From Hirundichthys speculiger (lineage: Eukaryota > Chordata > Actinopteri > Beloniformes > Exocoetidae), in NCBI GenBank assembly GCA_018398805.1, contig JAGFBZ010000373.1, positions 1,364,001 to 1,428,000 on the forward strand: DNA of 64,000 nt. The letters run 5' to 3'. This document shows positions 25,098 through 37,600 of the stretch, in pieces. The notes under the pieces are model-generated. The model saw only the letters and a list, made by a program, of their open reading frames with translations. It did not search any database and was not told where the DNA came from. Numbering within the stretch: position 1 is the stretch's first letter; every line of letters starts with the position of its first letter. The position numbers were made by a program, and so were the translations under genes.

Positions 25098-25376
25098 AGC
25101 GCATGTTCTCTCCGTGCTTGTGTGAGTTTCCTCTAGGTGCTCAGGCTTCCTCCCACAGTCCAAAGACATGCATGTTAGGTTAATTGGTGGTTCTAAATTG
25201 CCCGTAGGAGTGATTATGAATGTGCATGGTTGTTTGTCTACATGTGGCCCTGTGATGGACTGGAGACCTGTCCAGTGTGTACCCCTGCCTTTCACCTGAA
25301 GAGAGCAGGGATAGGCTCCAGCAGATCCCCATGACCCTGCAGAGGATTAAGTGGGCATCGATAATGGATGGATGGA
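25098..25376 (+). mobile_element. 5'-truncated tRNA-SINE/RTE-tail element
   Basis: The segment carries the typical fish SINE body ('gttctctccgtgcttgtgtgagtttcc...ggcttcctcccacagtccaaagacatgc', 'ttggtggttctaaattgcccgtag', 'gactggagacctgtcca', 'gataggctccagcagatcccc') and ends in (GGAT)n. A 10-bp duplication with one mismatch flanks it: tattcattaa at 25088-25097 and tattcactaa at 25377-25386. The tRNA-like head is missing. Confidence 0.8.
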
Positions 25377-25386
25377 TATTCACTAA

Positions 25387-27414
25387 CAAAACAAGTGCTG
25401 CTGGACCTTGCCACCTCACTCCCTACAGCGAGACCTGGGCCCTTGCTTTTTATGTCTTGAATGATATTTTCTGTCTGACACCTGAAAACATGCCAGGAAA
25501 AATAACATGTCGAACCATTCAGATTGCCTTCACTTCTCAATACTTGACGGTGGCCACGTGCAAGTCTTTTTGAACATTTGACATTTATAGCCACAGCGTA
25601 AAATGTTGTGAATGAAATTTAGGCTCACACATATCATAAATGCAGCTAATCTCATATAACCTTTGGTATTTAGGCCCATATATCCTAAAATGCAGCTAAC
25701 CTCATATAACCTGCATCTGACCTCATATAACCGTTAATACTCGTCTTACGTTCGTGTACTATCGTATTTTTTTGCAACTGAAAAGAGCACTCTGTTCTCG
25801 CAAGCACCTGCAAGGTCAAATACTAGATATGAAACTAACAAAACATAGAATAAGCCACTCTTTGTAAATCCTACTCCGCATCAGTAATACAACATGACCA
25901 TATATGGACTTCTGGTGCTGCTGCTTAAAAGACTCTGTTCTTTGTCTTGAGCAGAGAGAAATCTTTTGAGTTCTCTCTCCATGCGCATGATATTTTCTTC
26001 TGACTTGACTTAATAAAAACATTATGAACACAGTTGTTATATTTGTCATTCTACTTGGATTCTTCTTCAGATAATTTTTCCCACGACAATGTCAAAGGCT
26101 CATTTTGTGTCATCATTGTACGTTACAGCTATTCTTTAATTTAAAGTTGGAAAGTGAACTTGACTTGCATTAATACCTGATATCCGTGATAAGAAATTAA
26201 AAAAAAAACACGGAGCAAGTTTTTATTTGAAACTTGTTTATTAGCTATGTAAAGTTAGCTGCCGTTAACCGTGACACTGATTTAAACAAGTAGACGTGAG
26301 TTTTTGGTATAACTCGAGCTGCCGTAACAGTGAAGTGTCCTGTTTTATCTTCCACACATACTTCAGAGTCATGTCTGTGATTCTCCACTGTTTCCAGTTT
26401 ACTTAGTTTAACAGCATAAACCCTACTGGTGGCTGCTATATGAAGTTATTTAGTAAAGTTCGCGGTTCCTGACGTCTCCATGTATATGTGCTTCAATTTC
26501 TTAATCAGTAAATTATATATCAAAAAATGTAAGCATAGATGCAATATGTTACACAGTCTCCTCTCTAGAACAACTCGCCAAACCGCTTTCTCGCATGAAG
26601 AGCACTTTGAATCAGCGCGTTTCTGTCACCATGGCAACTGTAGCATCCATTTTTCAGGAATAAAGAATTAATCTCCTTAATGCTGGACATCAGAGAGACA
26701 CAGTGGGCTTGTAAAAATTTCATAGAGCATTCACGTTGTTGAGTTGGAGGATGATGGCACAACTGATAGGCATTAGCTGCTGTCTCAAAAGCACTGTTGT
26801 TACTCATCTATTCTAAGCTCTGGTTTTATTGCTCTTCTGTCCGTTGGCTCCAGAAAATACACATTTTGGTCCCATTCATCACTCATACATACACCAGAGC
26901 ACCGCCATTGTGAGCATTTCACATGGAATCCATGGACGGTCCCATGTGGGCCCCATTTCTTTGCCCAACCCATTTTTCTGGGCTGTACTTCATATCCTCG
27001 ACTGTGTGACATGACAAAGAAATGTATTGTTCTTCTTTTCTCCAGTCTGACTCTGCAGTTGTTTTGATTGTGTTTTATAAAACTCCTGCTGTTCCACACC
27101 AGTGAAAACCACAAATCTCCAAACCTCTTCATCTTAAAGTTGTGCGAATGATTACGTGATTGTTTTTGTATGGGTCGAGAACATTATCTTATTTCTTATT
27201 TAACAATTCTGCTGCTTTCTGCCACTCAGTGCAGTGGCATTAAGGTTGCAGAGATTTCACTACTTGTCTTGTTTTTATCAAAGTTTGAAGCATTCATTTT
27301 CCAGTCTCTTCAAAATACAATCAGAAAACACAGGAACCTGACTGTCTGAACCTTAACAGGATGGAATCCTAATTAATATTCATTCATCTTCAGTTAAATC
27401 AAGACAACACAGAA
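25387..27414. other. Intergenic, nothing recognised
   Basis: A small degenerate direct repeat around 'cagctaa(c/t)ctcatataacct' sits at 25635-25735. Open frames at 26565-26807 and 26800-27132 on the minus strand (80 and 110 codons) are unrecognised. Confidence 0.4.
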
Positions 27415-27768
27415 ATAACTAGTGACCAAATCGGAAAAGCTTGAATCCAAAGGGCTCAAAACAAAGAAAAAAGAAAATGCATTTAGCTACTATGCTGCAC
27501 AAAGATGGAATGAACTTCCTGTTGATATTACAGGTGTGCTCAACTCTAGACGCTTTTAAAGTTAAACTAACAACTGCACTGTTTTTATTTATCTGTTCTA
27601 AGCGGTTTTATTCATTTTCTGTCCAAATCTATTATTTGCTATTTTTATCTATTTGATTTTTTAAATTCTGTTTGATCTTTCTTTTATCTTAATGCCTTTG
27701 TAAAACACACTGAGTTGCCTTTGCGTATGAAATGTGCTCTACAAATAAACTAGTCTTCTTAAAAACAA
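27415..27768 (+). mobile_element. LINE 3' end with reverse-transcriptase C-terminal remnant
   Basis: Plus-strand translation across frames recalls the C-terminal end of L2-type LINE proteins: 'tgctgcacaaagatggaatgaacttcctgttgatattacaggt' (AAQ-WNELPVDITGV type, frameshifted) and then LDAFKVKLTTALFLFI. It is followed by a 3' UTR ending 'gaaatgtgctctacaaataaact'. 5'-truncated and inactive. Confidence 0.6.
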
Positions 27769-28529
27769 TTAAATCTGTGCTTATTCTGGGCGATGCCACA
27801 CTAAATACTGCCTTTTACATGTACAGTCATTTTATTCTTATAATCTACATCTTATAATGACGTCGATCGATATGGATTTTTCTTCAGCTGATGCTGATTA
27901 TTAAATAATGTCCATTAATCATCCGTTGGTTTTAATCATACTAGAATTCAGCTTTAAAAACTGAATTTCAGTACAGCCGTATTTACTTTAAAAAATGCTC
28001 ATCTTAATATTGTCAATATACTCATAATGTAAACATTAATGCAAAACAGGTATAATTCTTAACATTTATTTAGTGTTTGCACTTGATCACATTCCTGATG
28101 TTTAAATGGAAAGAACAAGGGAAAAATTTTTTGCTTGATCAATAAAAATGTATTTCTATAAACTGTCTTTCTATAACTTTCTATAACTTTGTATTACATA
28201 AATACATTAAACCACAGCAATCACAGCTGTTTTATTCCTAGGTCATATAGGTATCAAATAGCTTTTCAGTTTTTTTTAGCTTTCCGTTTTCACTTGGCCT
28301 CCAAAATCACCATAAACCAGTCTGGGAGAAGCAAGCACCATCCACAAAGACATAATTTCCACAATTCATAAGACCCAGAGGATGTATTGGTCCCATCTCA
28401 GTACGGGCAGACAACCAAGGACGTACTCTGACTGCTTTTGGTGGCAAAAGGCAGACTCATTTAATTAAGGTGTGAGTTTCTAATATCAAAGCTGACCACT
28501 TTACACGCTCATATTGATGGACACTGTTG
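27769..28529. other. Intergenic, nothing recognised
   Basis: AT-rich sequence. A short direct repeat 'tctttctataacttt/ctataacttt' lies near 28160-28190. Confidence 0.4.
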
Positions 28530-28830
28530 TGGCAAATTTTATAATCTCTGTTATAGCCACTAAAAGGCTAAAGGATTCTGAGTGAGACCAAGAATAAACT
28601 TAAATAAGAAGACTTGGCTATGACTGGAATACAATGGATTTATTACTCATTTGCATGCAAAAGGGGTCAGAACTACACCTCAGCAGGCGATGCAGGAAAG
28701 ACCACGAATATGAGTAACCCAAGTGATTTAACAGAAGGCTGGAATATACTTGACAAAACATATGAGAAATAACAATTTGCAGGCGTCATTGATGGAGACA
28801 CCAGGAGAAACACAATTAGATAAAAGGATC
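28530..28830. repeat. Dispersed repeat of unknown class, copy 2
   Basis: This is homologous in order and orientation to 11354-11662, with motifs including 'tgttgtggcaaattttataatctctg', 'aggattctgagtgag', 'aatggatttattactcat', 'caaaaggggtcag', 'cacctcagcagg' and 'aggagaaacac'. The shared left edge at 'tgtKgtgg' suggests a true element boundary. Confidence 0.55.
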
Positions 28831-29371
28831 ATGGCCAGAACATAAGATCAGAGATAATATTAAAGATCATGATGTTTACATTCCATTACAGACATAATGT
28901 CAATTTTTTTTTCTTTTGTTTTGCTGTTCTTTTCACTTAACAGTCTATAAGCAAAAGCCATCTGAGAAAAACCTTATCAGTAACAATTCATCTTACTTTT
29001 TGTATTTTCTGCAATTCATTTTAGAGTTATCTAGTGTAAAACTGAACTTATATTTCAATTGAAACATTTGCACATTCTAATATTTAAGTGAAGTCATTTG
29101 AGTGAAGATTTAATTTTGTGTTGTTTCTCATGTCTTGTTTCTCTTTTAAGTTGAAGAATGCTTGTTCAGGTTATTTTTCAGATTGCAGGTTATTGATCAG
29201 TTTAGACTTTGATGCTTAATGCGGTACTTCGTAGCTCAGTGCCCTGGGTTGCAGTGTACTTTACTTAACAATGTTACTTGTAGACTGTGTTGTAGTTCCA
29301 CTTCTCATCAATGCAATAGATTTTGGGTTTTTTTTTTTCATTCAAAGACATTTTATCAATCATATTATTGA
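28831..29371. other. Intergenic, nothing recognised
   Basis: AT-rich non-coding sequence without recognised elements. Confidence 0.4.
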
Positions 29372-29597
29372 AAGGGGCAGCCAATGGCTTGGTGGTTAGC
29401 TCTGTTGCCTCACAGCAAGAAGGTTCCTGGTTTAAACCTCGGCAGGGGCCTTTCTGTGTGGAGTTTGTATGTTCTCCCCGTGCTTGCGTGGGTTTCCTCC
29501 AGGTACTCCGGCTTCCTCCCACAGTCCAAGGACATGCATATTCAATTAATTGGTGGTTCTGAATTGCCTGTAGGAGTGATTGTGAGTGTGCATGTCT
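29372..29597 (+). mobile_element. tRNA-derived SINE with 5' head, 3'-truncated
   Basis: The head 'ggcagccaatggcttggtggttagctctgttgcctcacagc' followed by 'ggttcctggtttaaacctcgg' corresponds to tRNA-like A and B boxes (TGGTTAGC...; GGTTTAAACCTC for GGTTCGAATCC). The body then matches the 25098 and 60470 elements ('gtttgtatgttctccccgtgcttgcgtgggtttcc'). The RTE-type tail is missing. Confidence 0.75.
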
Positions 29598-32500
29598 GAT
29601 CCAGAGAGCCCAAAACTGCTCATTTTGGCCTTGAAGTGGTTTTTTTTTTTTTTTTTTTAATCAAATATGATGGATTTTTTAAGTTGAAATAAAAAAACAC
29701 AGCTTAAGGTGCCATAGTTGGGGATGTTAATAATAAGATTAATCACAATGCTCTGAAAATGTGCCTCAGTAGAAAATACTCATATTCCCAATATTAGTAA
29801 TTTTGTAAAAGCGGTGTGTAAAATTCTGGAAGAATCACCATACAAAGTATAAAGATTGTCCAGTTCCAGTGTGTAAAATTAAAAGAAAGTGCTATAAACA
29901 AGCTTGACAATGGCTCTTCTATTTCAGACAGGGAAAAAAAAGAAATTATCACTAAGATACTGGTATAAACTTCCATACAGTCAAGCTACCGCCCCATTTC
30001 AGACAATGTTGACAGTTAGTTTAAACAACCCACAAATGAGCCTCATGGGCTTTGAGTAACATTTCAGCATTGTCCCATTTCAAGTATTCACTTTCTCTGC
30101 ACCCGAGTTCAGACTCTTTAGCCAGAAGTGATAACCAAGTTATCGAAGCTCTTCAGCCTCAGCATCCTTTCCAGCACATTCATTTTTCTTCCAGGGGGAG
30201 GGGGGGGCTCACTAATCTCACTATCGTCCAGAAGGTCAAAATAATGACTGAACATTCCAGTGTCAAAATCCTCAGCTGTGTGATGGTCCTGTTATGTAAA
30301 ATAACTATACCAACACAGTGATTATATATGCACACTTGAGCAATAAAAGACAACACAGTACATTTACAATTTTGCCAAGCACTTTTTCAATTTTTCAAGC
30401 AGTAAATCCCTCCGTGCTTAAGCTGCTGTGCTTGTGCAAATTACATCAGTATGACAATCATTTTGGAGGGGAGCATAAAAGTAAGCAGTATCTTCCCATT
30501 TCTTTCAGGTTTCTGCCAAGTAGAGCCCACCATTGAGACTGACAAAACAATCAAAAGGCATGCTGCCTGCTCTCCAAGCATTTTTATAAGCGTTTTACCA
30601 TTAATAGTTTATGTATCTAATTATTGAACTGCAGTGAGTAAGTGGTATTTTCTTGCCACAGAATAACCTAGAGGACCTTTGTCTTTTTACAGCAATTAAA
30701 TGATGGGAATGCATCACAATGGAAGACAAAAATACATGAGGAACAACTCTGAGGGGCGAATCCAGCGTTCTTCTCCACATGAAGCTTCAGTCAGTGAGCC
30801 TAGAGCCATCAGACGATGTGCGGGGATTGAGCGCCCTCTACTGTTAGGTTAAGCCACTGTAGTGAAAAAACTGATTGAAACTAGATGGTTTAAATATTCT
30901 TTTCTTTTCTGCTGTTCGCTTCGACACAATCAAAACACAGTAAATCATCTGTCTCCATCTAAATCTATCCTCTGCATCCACTTTGCTACATTGACTTCAT
31001 TATAATGTGCAGTTGTGTGTTTGTGTTTAATTTTATTTCCTGTATATGATTCTATGTTTTAACAGAAGGACATACTCACTCACTGCAAAGCTTGAACAGA
31101 AAATTTGCAAATATTTAATTAATACACTAAACCTTTATGTTGGGCATTGTTAGTTTGTTCCTTTTTTTTTCTTTTCTGACAGGCAAGTTTCAGGTTTTCC
31201 AGGTTTCCATATCATTATTATGCTTTGTTAGTATGAAATTTACACTGGCATAGTATTTTATTTCTACTTATGTCTGTTCCTAAACTGTTTTCAAAATGCC
31301 TTTATTTAAATGGTTCTTTTGTTTTGTTTTTTTCAAATGAAGGTATTTTTATGTATGTTGGTGACTGAATGTCTATGACAGTTGAACAGCAAGGACGGAA
31401 TCAAACTTTTGATCATTTTGTTCTTTATCATCCATGCAAAGCACACAACTAAAGTTTACCTTTGAAAGCCCTCAAATTCAAAATATTCTGCAGTAAACAA
31501 AGAGAGCTCCAGACAAAGAAATGTATTTTACTACATATAATAAAAGCACTTCTGATGTATACTTTTTAATTTGTATTTGTTGAATGTTGGTGTTTGTGTA
31601 ATACACCTGCTGCATGCGATAAATCTATGAATAAATGTTGTTTGAAATCTTATATTTACCTTGAAAACTACAACAGGCCAATTCAAAATACAAAATAAAA
31701 AAATGCAATCTTAACATGGACGCTTAACAAATTGGTGAGTTGCAAATACCTGAAAACTTTGCAAAACCTGAAAGAATTATTTCCACATCTTGAATCTTAA
31801 TTCTCTTTGTCTTTTGACTGTTCCGTTGTTCATTTTGTCCTCAGGTCATTTATGTTCTCCCTTTTCTACTTGCCTGTCATTTGTGCAGGCACATACACAC
31901 ATACATATGCAAACACGTTTAGCTGACTTTCAAAGCTGAATGTATGGGGGTTTTGGAGTAGAGGGGTGTAAGAGTCTGCATGTTGCGCTACATAATTAAT
32001 GCTCCATATTACCTTACGTTCTCACAGAGCTGCCTGCTCAACAAACAAAGCTTCCTCATTAACTATTCACTGGATGATTTGAGCAGAAAAATGATTCTGG
32101 GGATACGGAGCGCACGCAGACGCTGGGCCACTCAGCCTCAGGCATCTGATTTCACAGTTGTGAATAAGAGATGTGCTGTCTTGGCTGGTCATATTTTAAC
32201 TTCTCAACAGATCCCCTCACATGTTTTCCGGACGTTTTGAGGTCACATCTAAGTCCTGTTTCATAGACATACCAACTGTGCATTTACTCAGTTCTGTCTT
32301 TGAAGATGCAATATACTGTATAGTTGACATATATTAAAAAGTCAGAAACTAAAAAAGAAGGATCTTTTTTTAATAATCTTTGAATGTACATTAATTTATT
32401 ACAAAGCATCTGAGAAGAAAGGTATTGCATCAGAGAATGCTATATTTACATTAAAAGATCAGTTACATTATTATTTTTGTTCCAATACAACAAAGGGGAG

Positions 32501-33769
32501 CTACCTAAACTTTACTACCACATAAGCTTTTTATTTTGCTGATGTTGCTATAGTCTGCATGCAAAAAACCTTAACGACGTGGCCCGCCTGAAACAGATGT
32601 AATCAGTCAGAGGAGGCTGGCTCCTCGATTTTATTTAAAGCTGTGTACTTCAAAGCAGTTTAAGGGAGCTGAAAAGGAAGTGATGTTCCTCTTTCAGAAG
32701 AATGTCACTATATACAAGAGCTTCACAAAGCTAGAACTTTTTATCGCTCGTCATCAACAGAGGACAAAGAGAAAAACCAGAGGTTTCTTTTCAGCAGGGT
32801 CACAGGCTTCTTGATGCATGTGTTCCTTAAACTCTCTGTAGTCATTTTTTCATGGGCTCCTTTACAAATAGGATTTCTTTTTGACAGAAAATTATTAGCA
32901 TACCACAGCTGTTGATGATAGATCAATAAATTAAGTTTAGCACTAACTGTAGATTGTGATTTGTGTTCAAGGAACGTTTTCCCACTTCTCTTTACTGACA
33001 AGCAATGTGCCTCATGCTTTTAGGACGACTGTAACAACATTCTAACTTTACAAAAAAAAGAAAAAGAAAAAGATTATCTTAATTCAGGAGTGTTAGCCAA
33101 TCACAAAACTTTATCAAAATTCTCTTTTATTTTATTCAATCAACAATGTGACAATTTGCAAAGGAATAGATTGATTTAGATCGCATTACTGCACAGAGAC
33201 AGCAGTGGGAAAAGTTATCAACAATCTGCTCCTGGCCTCAGACAATGAGTCAGTCAGACTTGACAGTGTCTATAACATGTTCTTGAAAATCTTAGTGTGG
33301 CATTTGGCATGGTTGATCTTAACACTGTGCTACAGCGAACCGTGTTTATCTGATATATTTAACTTTGCTCATGTGGTGTTCCACTGGATTCTGTGCTTGG
33401 ACCAGTGGTTTTCACTTTATTTACTTTTCCATTAGGTACTATTACACCATACAGCAAAAAATAACATTGCAGTACAGATAACCACAAGTGTGGTTTACAC
33501 ATAAAGGATGACACTAATGTCTTTGTTGTTCTGCATAGAATTATATTGGTATCGATACTACTGTGAGAAGTCTTTGCGTTATTTTTAACCAGGATTTATC
33601 CTTTAACTCACACATTACTTACATAAACCATCTTTTGGGGTTTTTTCTGTCTACATAATGTTGCAAACACTTTTCACAAACCAATAAAGAAAAAACAGTT
33701 AATACAGTTGTGTAATTCAAGAACTGAAATTCAGTATTTTCAGTTTGCCTCAAAATTTCACTGAAAAGC
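29598..33769. other. Intergenic, nothing recognised
   Basis: This long AT-rich stretch has poly-T at 29640-29659 and no open frame above 90 codons with a known domain. I saw no transposon termini. Confidence 0.4.
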
Positions 33770-34165
33770 CTTCAGCTGATGCAAAATGCTGCAGCGAAAT
33801 TTCTAATGACATTTAGCAGGAGAGATCAGATTTCTTCAATTTTGATCAAACTCCATCATATCTTAAAAACATCACAGTTGTATTGTATCCCAATGCAGCT
33901 CTAAATAAAGGCTGACTTGTGATTCCCAGGGTTTACAAAAGTAGAACGGGAGGCGGAGCTATCAGGCTGCTATCCTGTAGAGCCAGATCCCACTTTGGGT
34001 GTGACGTGCAGACACAATCTCTCCCTTTGACATTAGATTTAGATAAAGCTATTATGCAGACTGGCTCTGGTTACAGAGGAGAAAAAAATAATAAGAGTTC
34101 CTTACAAATTAGCTTTTTATAAATTTTAATGTAGTGAATCTGATGGCATTGAATTGAATTATAAT
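33770..34165 (+). mobile_element. LINE 3' fragment (L2-like) with TTGAATTGAA tail
   Basis: Plus-strand frames include LMQNAAAKFLM, a block typical of fish LINE reverse-transcriptase C-termini, and then the motif 'ggcggagctatcaggctgctatcctgtagagccag...cactttgggtg'. The copy ends near 'attgaattgaattata'. Stops and frameshifts are present. Confidence 0.55.
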
Positions 34166-34215
34166 TTGACTCAGTTGGATCAAACTGCATTAATAATACA
34201 CAAACAAAATAAAAT

Positions 34216-34362
34216 TTCCTTATAGCTTGTTAGGGTGTTTCTGTGTCCAGAGTGCTCCCTGTGCCTCTTGGGAGTTTTCCCCAGGTACTCTGGCTTCTGC
34301 AGTCTAAAAACATAAATGTTAATTGATGATTCTAGATTACCTCAAATAGGACTGAAGCAAGT
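34216..34362 (+). repeat. Degenerate SINE body fragment
   Basis: 'ctgtgcctcttgggagttttccccaggtactctggcttctgcagtctaaaaacata...ttaattgatgattctagattacctc' is a decayed version of the SINE body at 25098 and 29372. Confidence 0.45.
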
Positions 34363-34660
34363 ATGGAAATGAAACCAATGAATCAAATTGATTGTATTAA
34401 ATGTATTCAAAGTATGAATTTAGTCTATTTCTCTATTGTATTAGTTAGGCCCATTTTGCATTTTCAGATTAATACTGGAGAAGGTCAAGTCATGTCAAAT
34501 ACAGAAATGCCCCAAAGCTGGTATGTGTTTCAGTTACACATCATTTATAAATAAAAAAAAAAATATTTAAAAAAAAAAATAGAGCAGTCTTGAATAACTC
34601 AGTTTTGAATTTGACCAGAAAAACCCTTTATAAAAAAGAATCTCCAGCATCACTGTTTGG

Positions 34661-37600
34661 TCACTTTGCATTGCAAATGACAAGGATGCTCATGAGGAAA
34701 ACCATGATGAAGAAAATCCACATGAAGAATCTATCCATCACTTTAGCTATTTTCTTCCATTCTGCCACCTTGGCACATGTGGCCCTCTGCTCTCGAAAAC
34801 AGTTAGCAATATACTCCACATTGCGCACTAGCTTGTTGTCCACATTAGGAAGGCCACCAATGTGCCTACAGAACACACAGGGCACAAAGGTTACATTGGG
34901 ACTTTGGGGTGGAGGTTTTTTGTCATCAGGACAACATGGGACTTTCTGGTCTGGACAGTAGACACCTATAGGAATGTTACCATTAGAGCCTTCATACTTT
35001 CCAGGTGAAAAAGTGGAGAAGAGGCTGTTTTCCTGTCTCATGATGTGGTGCTGGACTTCAACTCTGTGCTGCTGTTGCAGCTTGGAAGGCTGAGATCTGG
35101 GGTTTTTGTGACCCTTTCTGTCCTCATGACCGCTAGCAGCTTTGCCATTTGCACGTATTTGAGAGCTGACCTGCTGGTGGCAGATATCATCTTGGAGGTA
35201 ATGAGATGATGAAGATGAGGCCGAAGCACAGTTCTCGCCCACTTCATAGACAAAGAAAATCTTGGACATGTAGTCAATGATGAGCACTTTTGCCCAGTGT
35301 GGAACTGGTTTGGCCTCTGCGCCACAGAAATGAATGTTCATGATGAAGATGGTGAGAGCTGTGGAGGCCGTGACCATGGTCATAGTGGCAATATAGTACT
35401 TCCCTGTGTGACAAATTAGAGCATGAGTGGATAGCAAATAGGTTTGATGTTAGAACACTTACAAAAAACAAGTGCTTTTCTCTTCTTTTTACTAGGGCTG
35501 GGCAAGTTAACGCGTTATTATCGTATTAACGCATTAATTTATTAACGGCAACATTTATTTTATCGTGCATTAACGCATGTTGCTCACATGCTTTTGTTTT
35601 GAAAAGTCTGTTACTGTCTGCTGCGGAACTGGAAAACAGTAAACTTAAGGAAAAGCTAAAACAGACATGGAGAACAGTAAAAATCTGTGAAGTTTACAGT
35701 TTGGGTAGCAACTCAGGTAGCAATATTAACAATTTTGTCAAAAAAAAAAAATCTGGACTGCAACAAAACTTTTGCGTCATTCCTCCACGTTACATCAGAT
35801 CTGCTCCATGTGTTCACTGTCATGCTATTCTCATACCGGTTACTTCAGTACTGCTCCATCTAGTGGCACAGTTGTGTAATGACAACAGAAAGTCCAGTCC
35901 TCGATTATAAAACAAATTCAGTTCTGTGGCCCGTTTTTTAATTTCGTATTTTTGATCCAAGTCTAAAATTGAAATATAAAAAAAACAGGCTTTTTTTTTT
36001 TTTTCGTTTTTTGTGTTGGATTAAAAAAACGTAATAAAATGTCACTTTTTAATTTATTTTAATTTTTGACTGACAATTGAAAATGGAAAGAATGGATGAT
36101 ACACAGATTGGTAAAGTTACTAAACTTTTTCTTGGACATTTTCATTTTAAAGTTCTCCCAGACGGAGGATTTGACAGAAACAAGGTTATTTGTAACAACT
36201 CCCAAGTTGAACTCAGTTTCTGCTGTTACCTCAGAAATTGCCTGTTTTATTGTTCTGATTGTGCTGAGCCACAATCATTTTGTTGGATTTTGTTTGTAGA
36301 CTTTTTTTATTTTTCATAAAAAAAACGGGATGACATTAATGCCCTGGCAATGACAATAAGCTTTATTTTATTTTAACATTTTTTAAGATGAGATTTACAC
36401 TAAATATGTGTTACTGACAAGTGCTGATGTTAAAAGTGTTTGAACAACAAATGTTATGACACTTTAGTTCATATGGCAGCAGAACATTTCAATAAAAGTG
36501 CATTTTACACTACTTTTGAATTCATTATTTGATTTCTTGTATACAATGCAATGAATTGTGATTAATCAGGGAAATAATGCGATTAATCACGATTAGAAAT
36601 TTTAATCGTTGCCCAGCCCTACTTTTTACATAACTTTTTTGGTCTATGAAATGTTCTTAAAGAAGTACTTCACAAAACATAATAGTTTCAGCTAGAAATA
36701 TAATTAACTTATGATGACATTTTAGTTTCATCATCCTTAACAAAACTTCTTTTACCTATAAGGGGCACACTCTCTGATGGTGGCATGCTCTCAGCCACCA
36801 TTAGCTGGAACACAGTTAGAGCCAAGAGAACCGTCACTCCGAGAGAAACCTTTTCCCCGGAGTCAGCAGGCAGGTAAAATCCCAAAGGAGCCAGGAAGGA
36901 GATGAGGAAGCAGGGGAGGAGGAGGTTGAAGATGTAAAAGGACGAGCGGCGCTGCAGGAGCACTGTGTAGGTGATATCCGGATATGGATCAGAACAACAA
37001 CCGTACATTATGACATTCTTGGTGGCTGGCATCCCATGGCATTCCCACTCCACATTTTCCACGAAATCTGAGAGGTCACCACTATCCATCCCCATAATGA
37101 TGTCTACCTGGAATTAGGATAAGGGACAAGGAGGTAGAGGTGGAGCATGGAGGACATTTAACACGAATGCTTTCAGATGTACAGATGTTACAGTCACACA
37201 AGTTGTGGTTGTAAAATACTGGTGCACATATGCATGTGTTTTTCCTTACCTGGTTGCCATTGTAGGTCCAAGAACCAAATGTGAGGTTACATTCCTGGCT
37301 GTCAAAGGGGAAGTAGGAGACATCCACGAACACAGGAGCTTTGGTGATTGCAGGAGCATCCCAGGTTAACTCTCCATTGTAACGGAGCCTAACATTGGTG
37401 TCCATCGGTCCTGAGAAATCATCATCAGCCCTAGAAGAGGTGTTCAGGTTGGCTCAAACAGAGAAGTCACGTCTGAGATTTATTTAAATGGTTCTGAATC
37501 TCAGTACACTTTGATATTACACAGATGGACACATGATCAGGGTTTTTATCTGAACCAACATTTCATTACTTGTATTTTCTTGTTTCTGTTCGTACATATT

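Noticed and set aside
26800..27132. 110-codon minus-strand open frame
   Set aside because: No family recognised, neighbouring frames of similar length are present, and there are no splice signals of note.
36059..36319. Short open frames in the receptor intron
   Set aside because: They belong to the inserted hAT element and are degenerate; not receptor exons.
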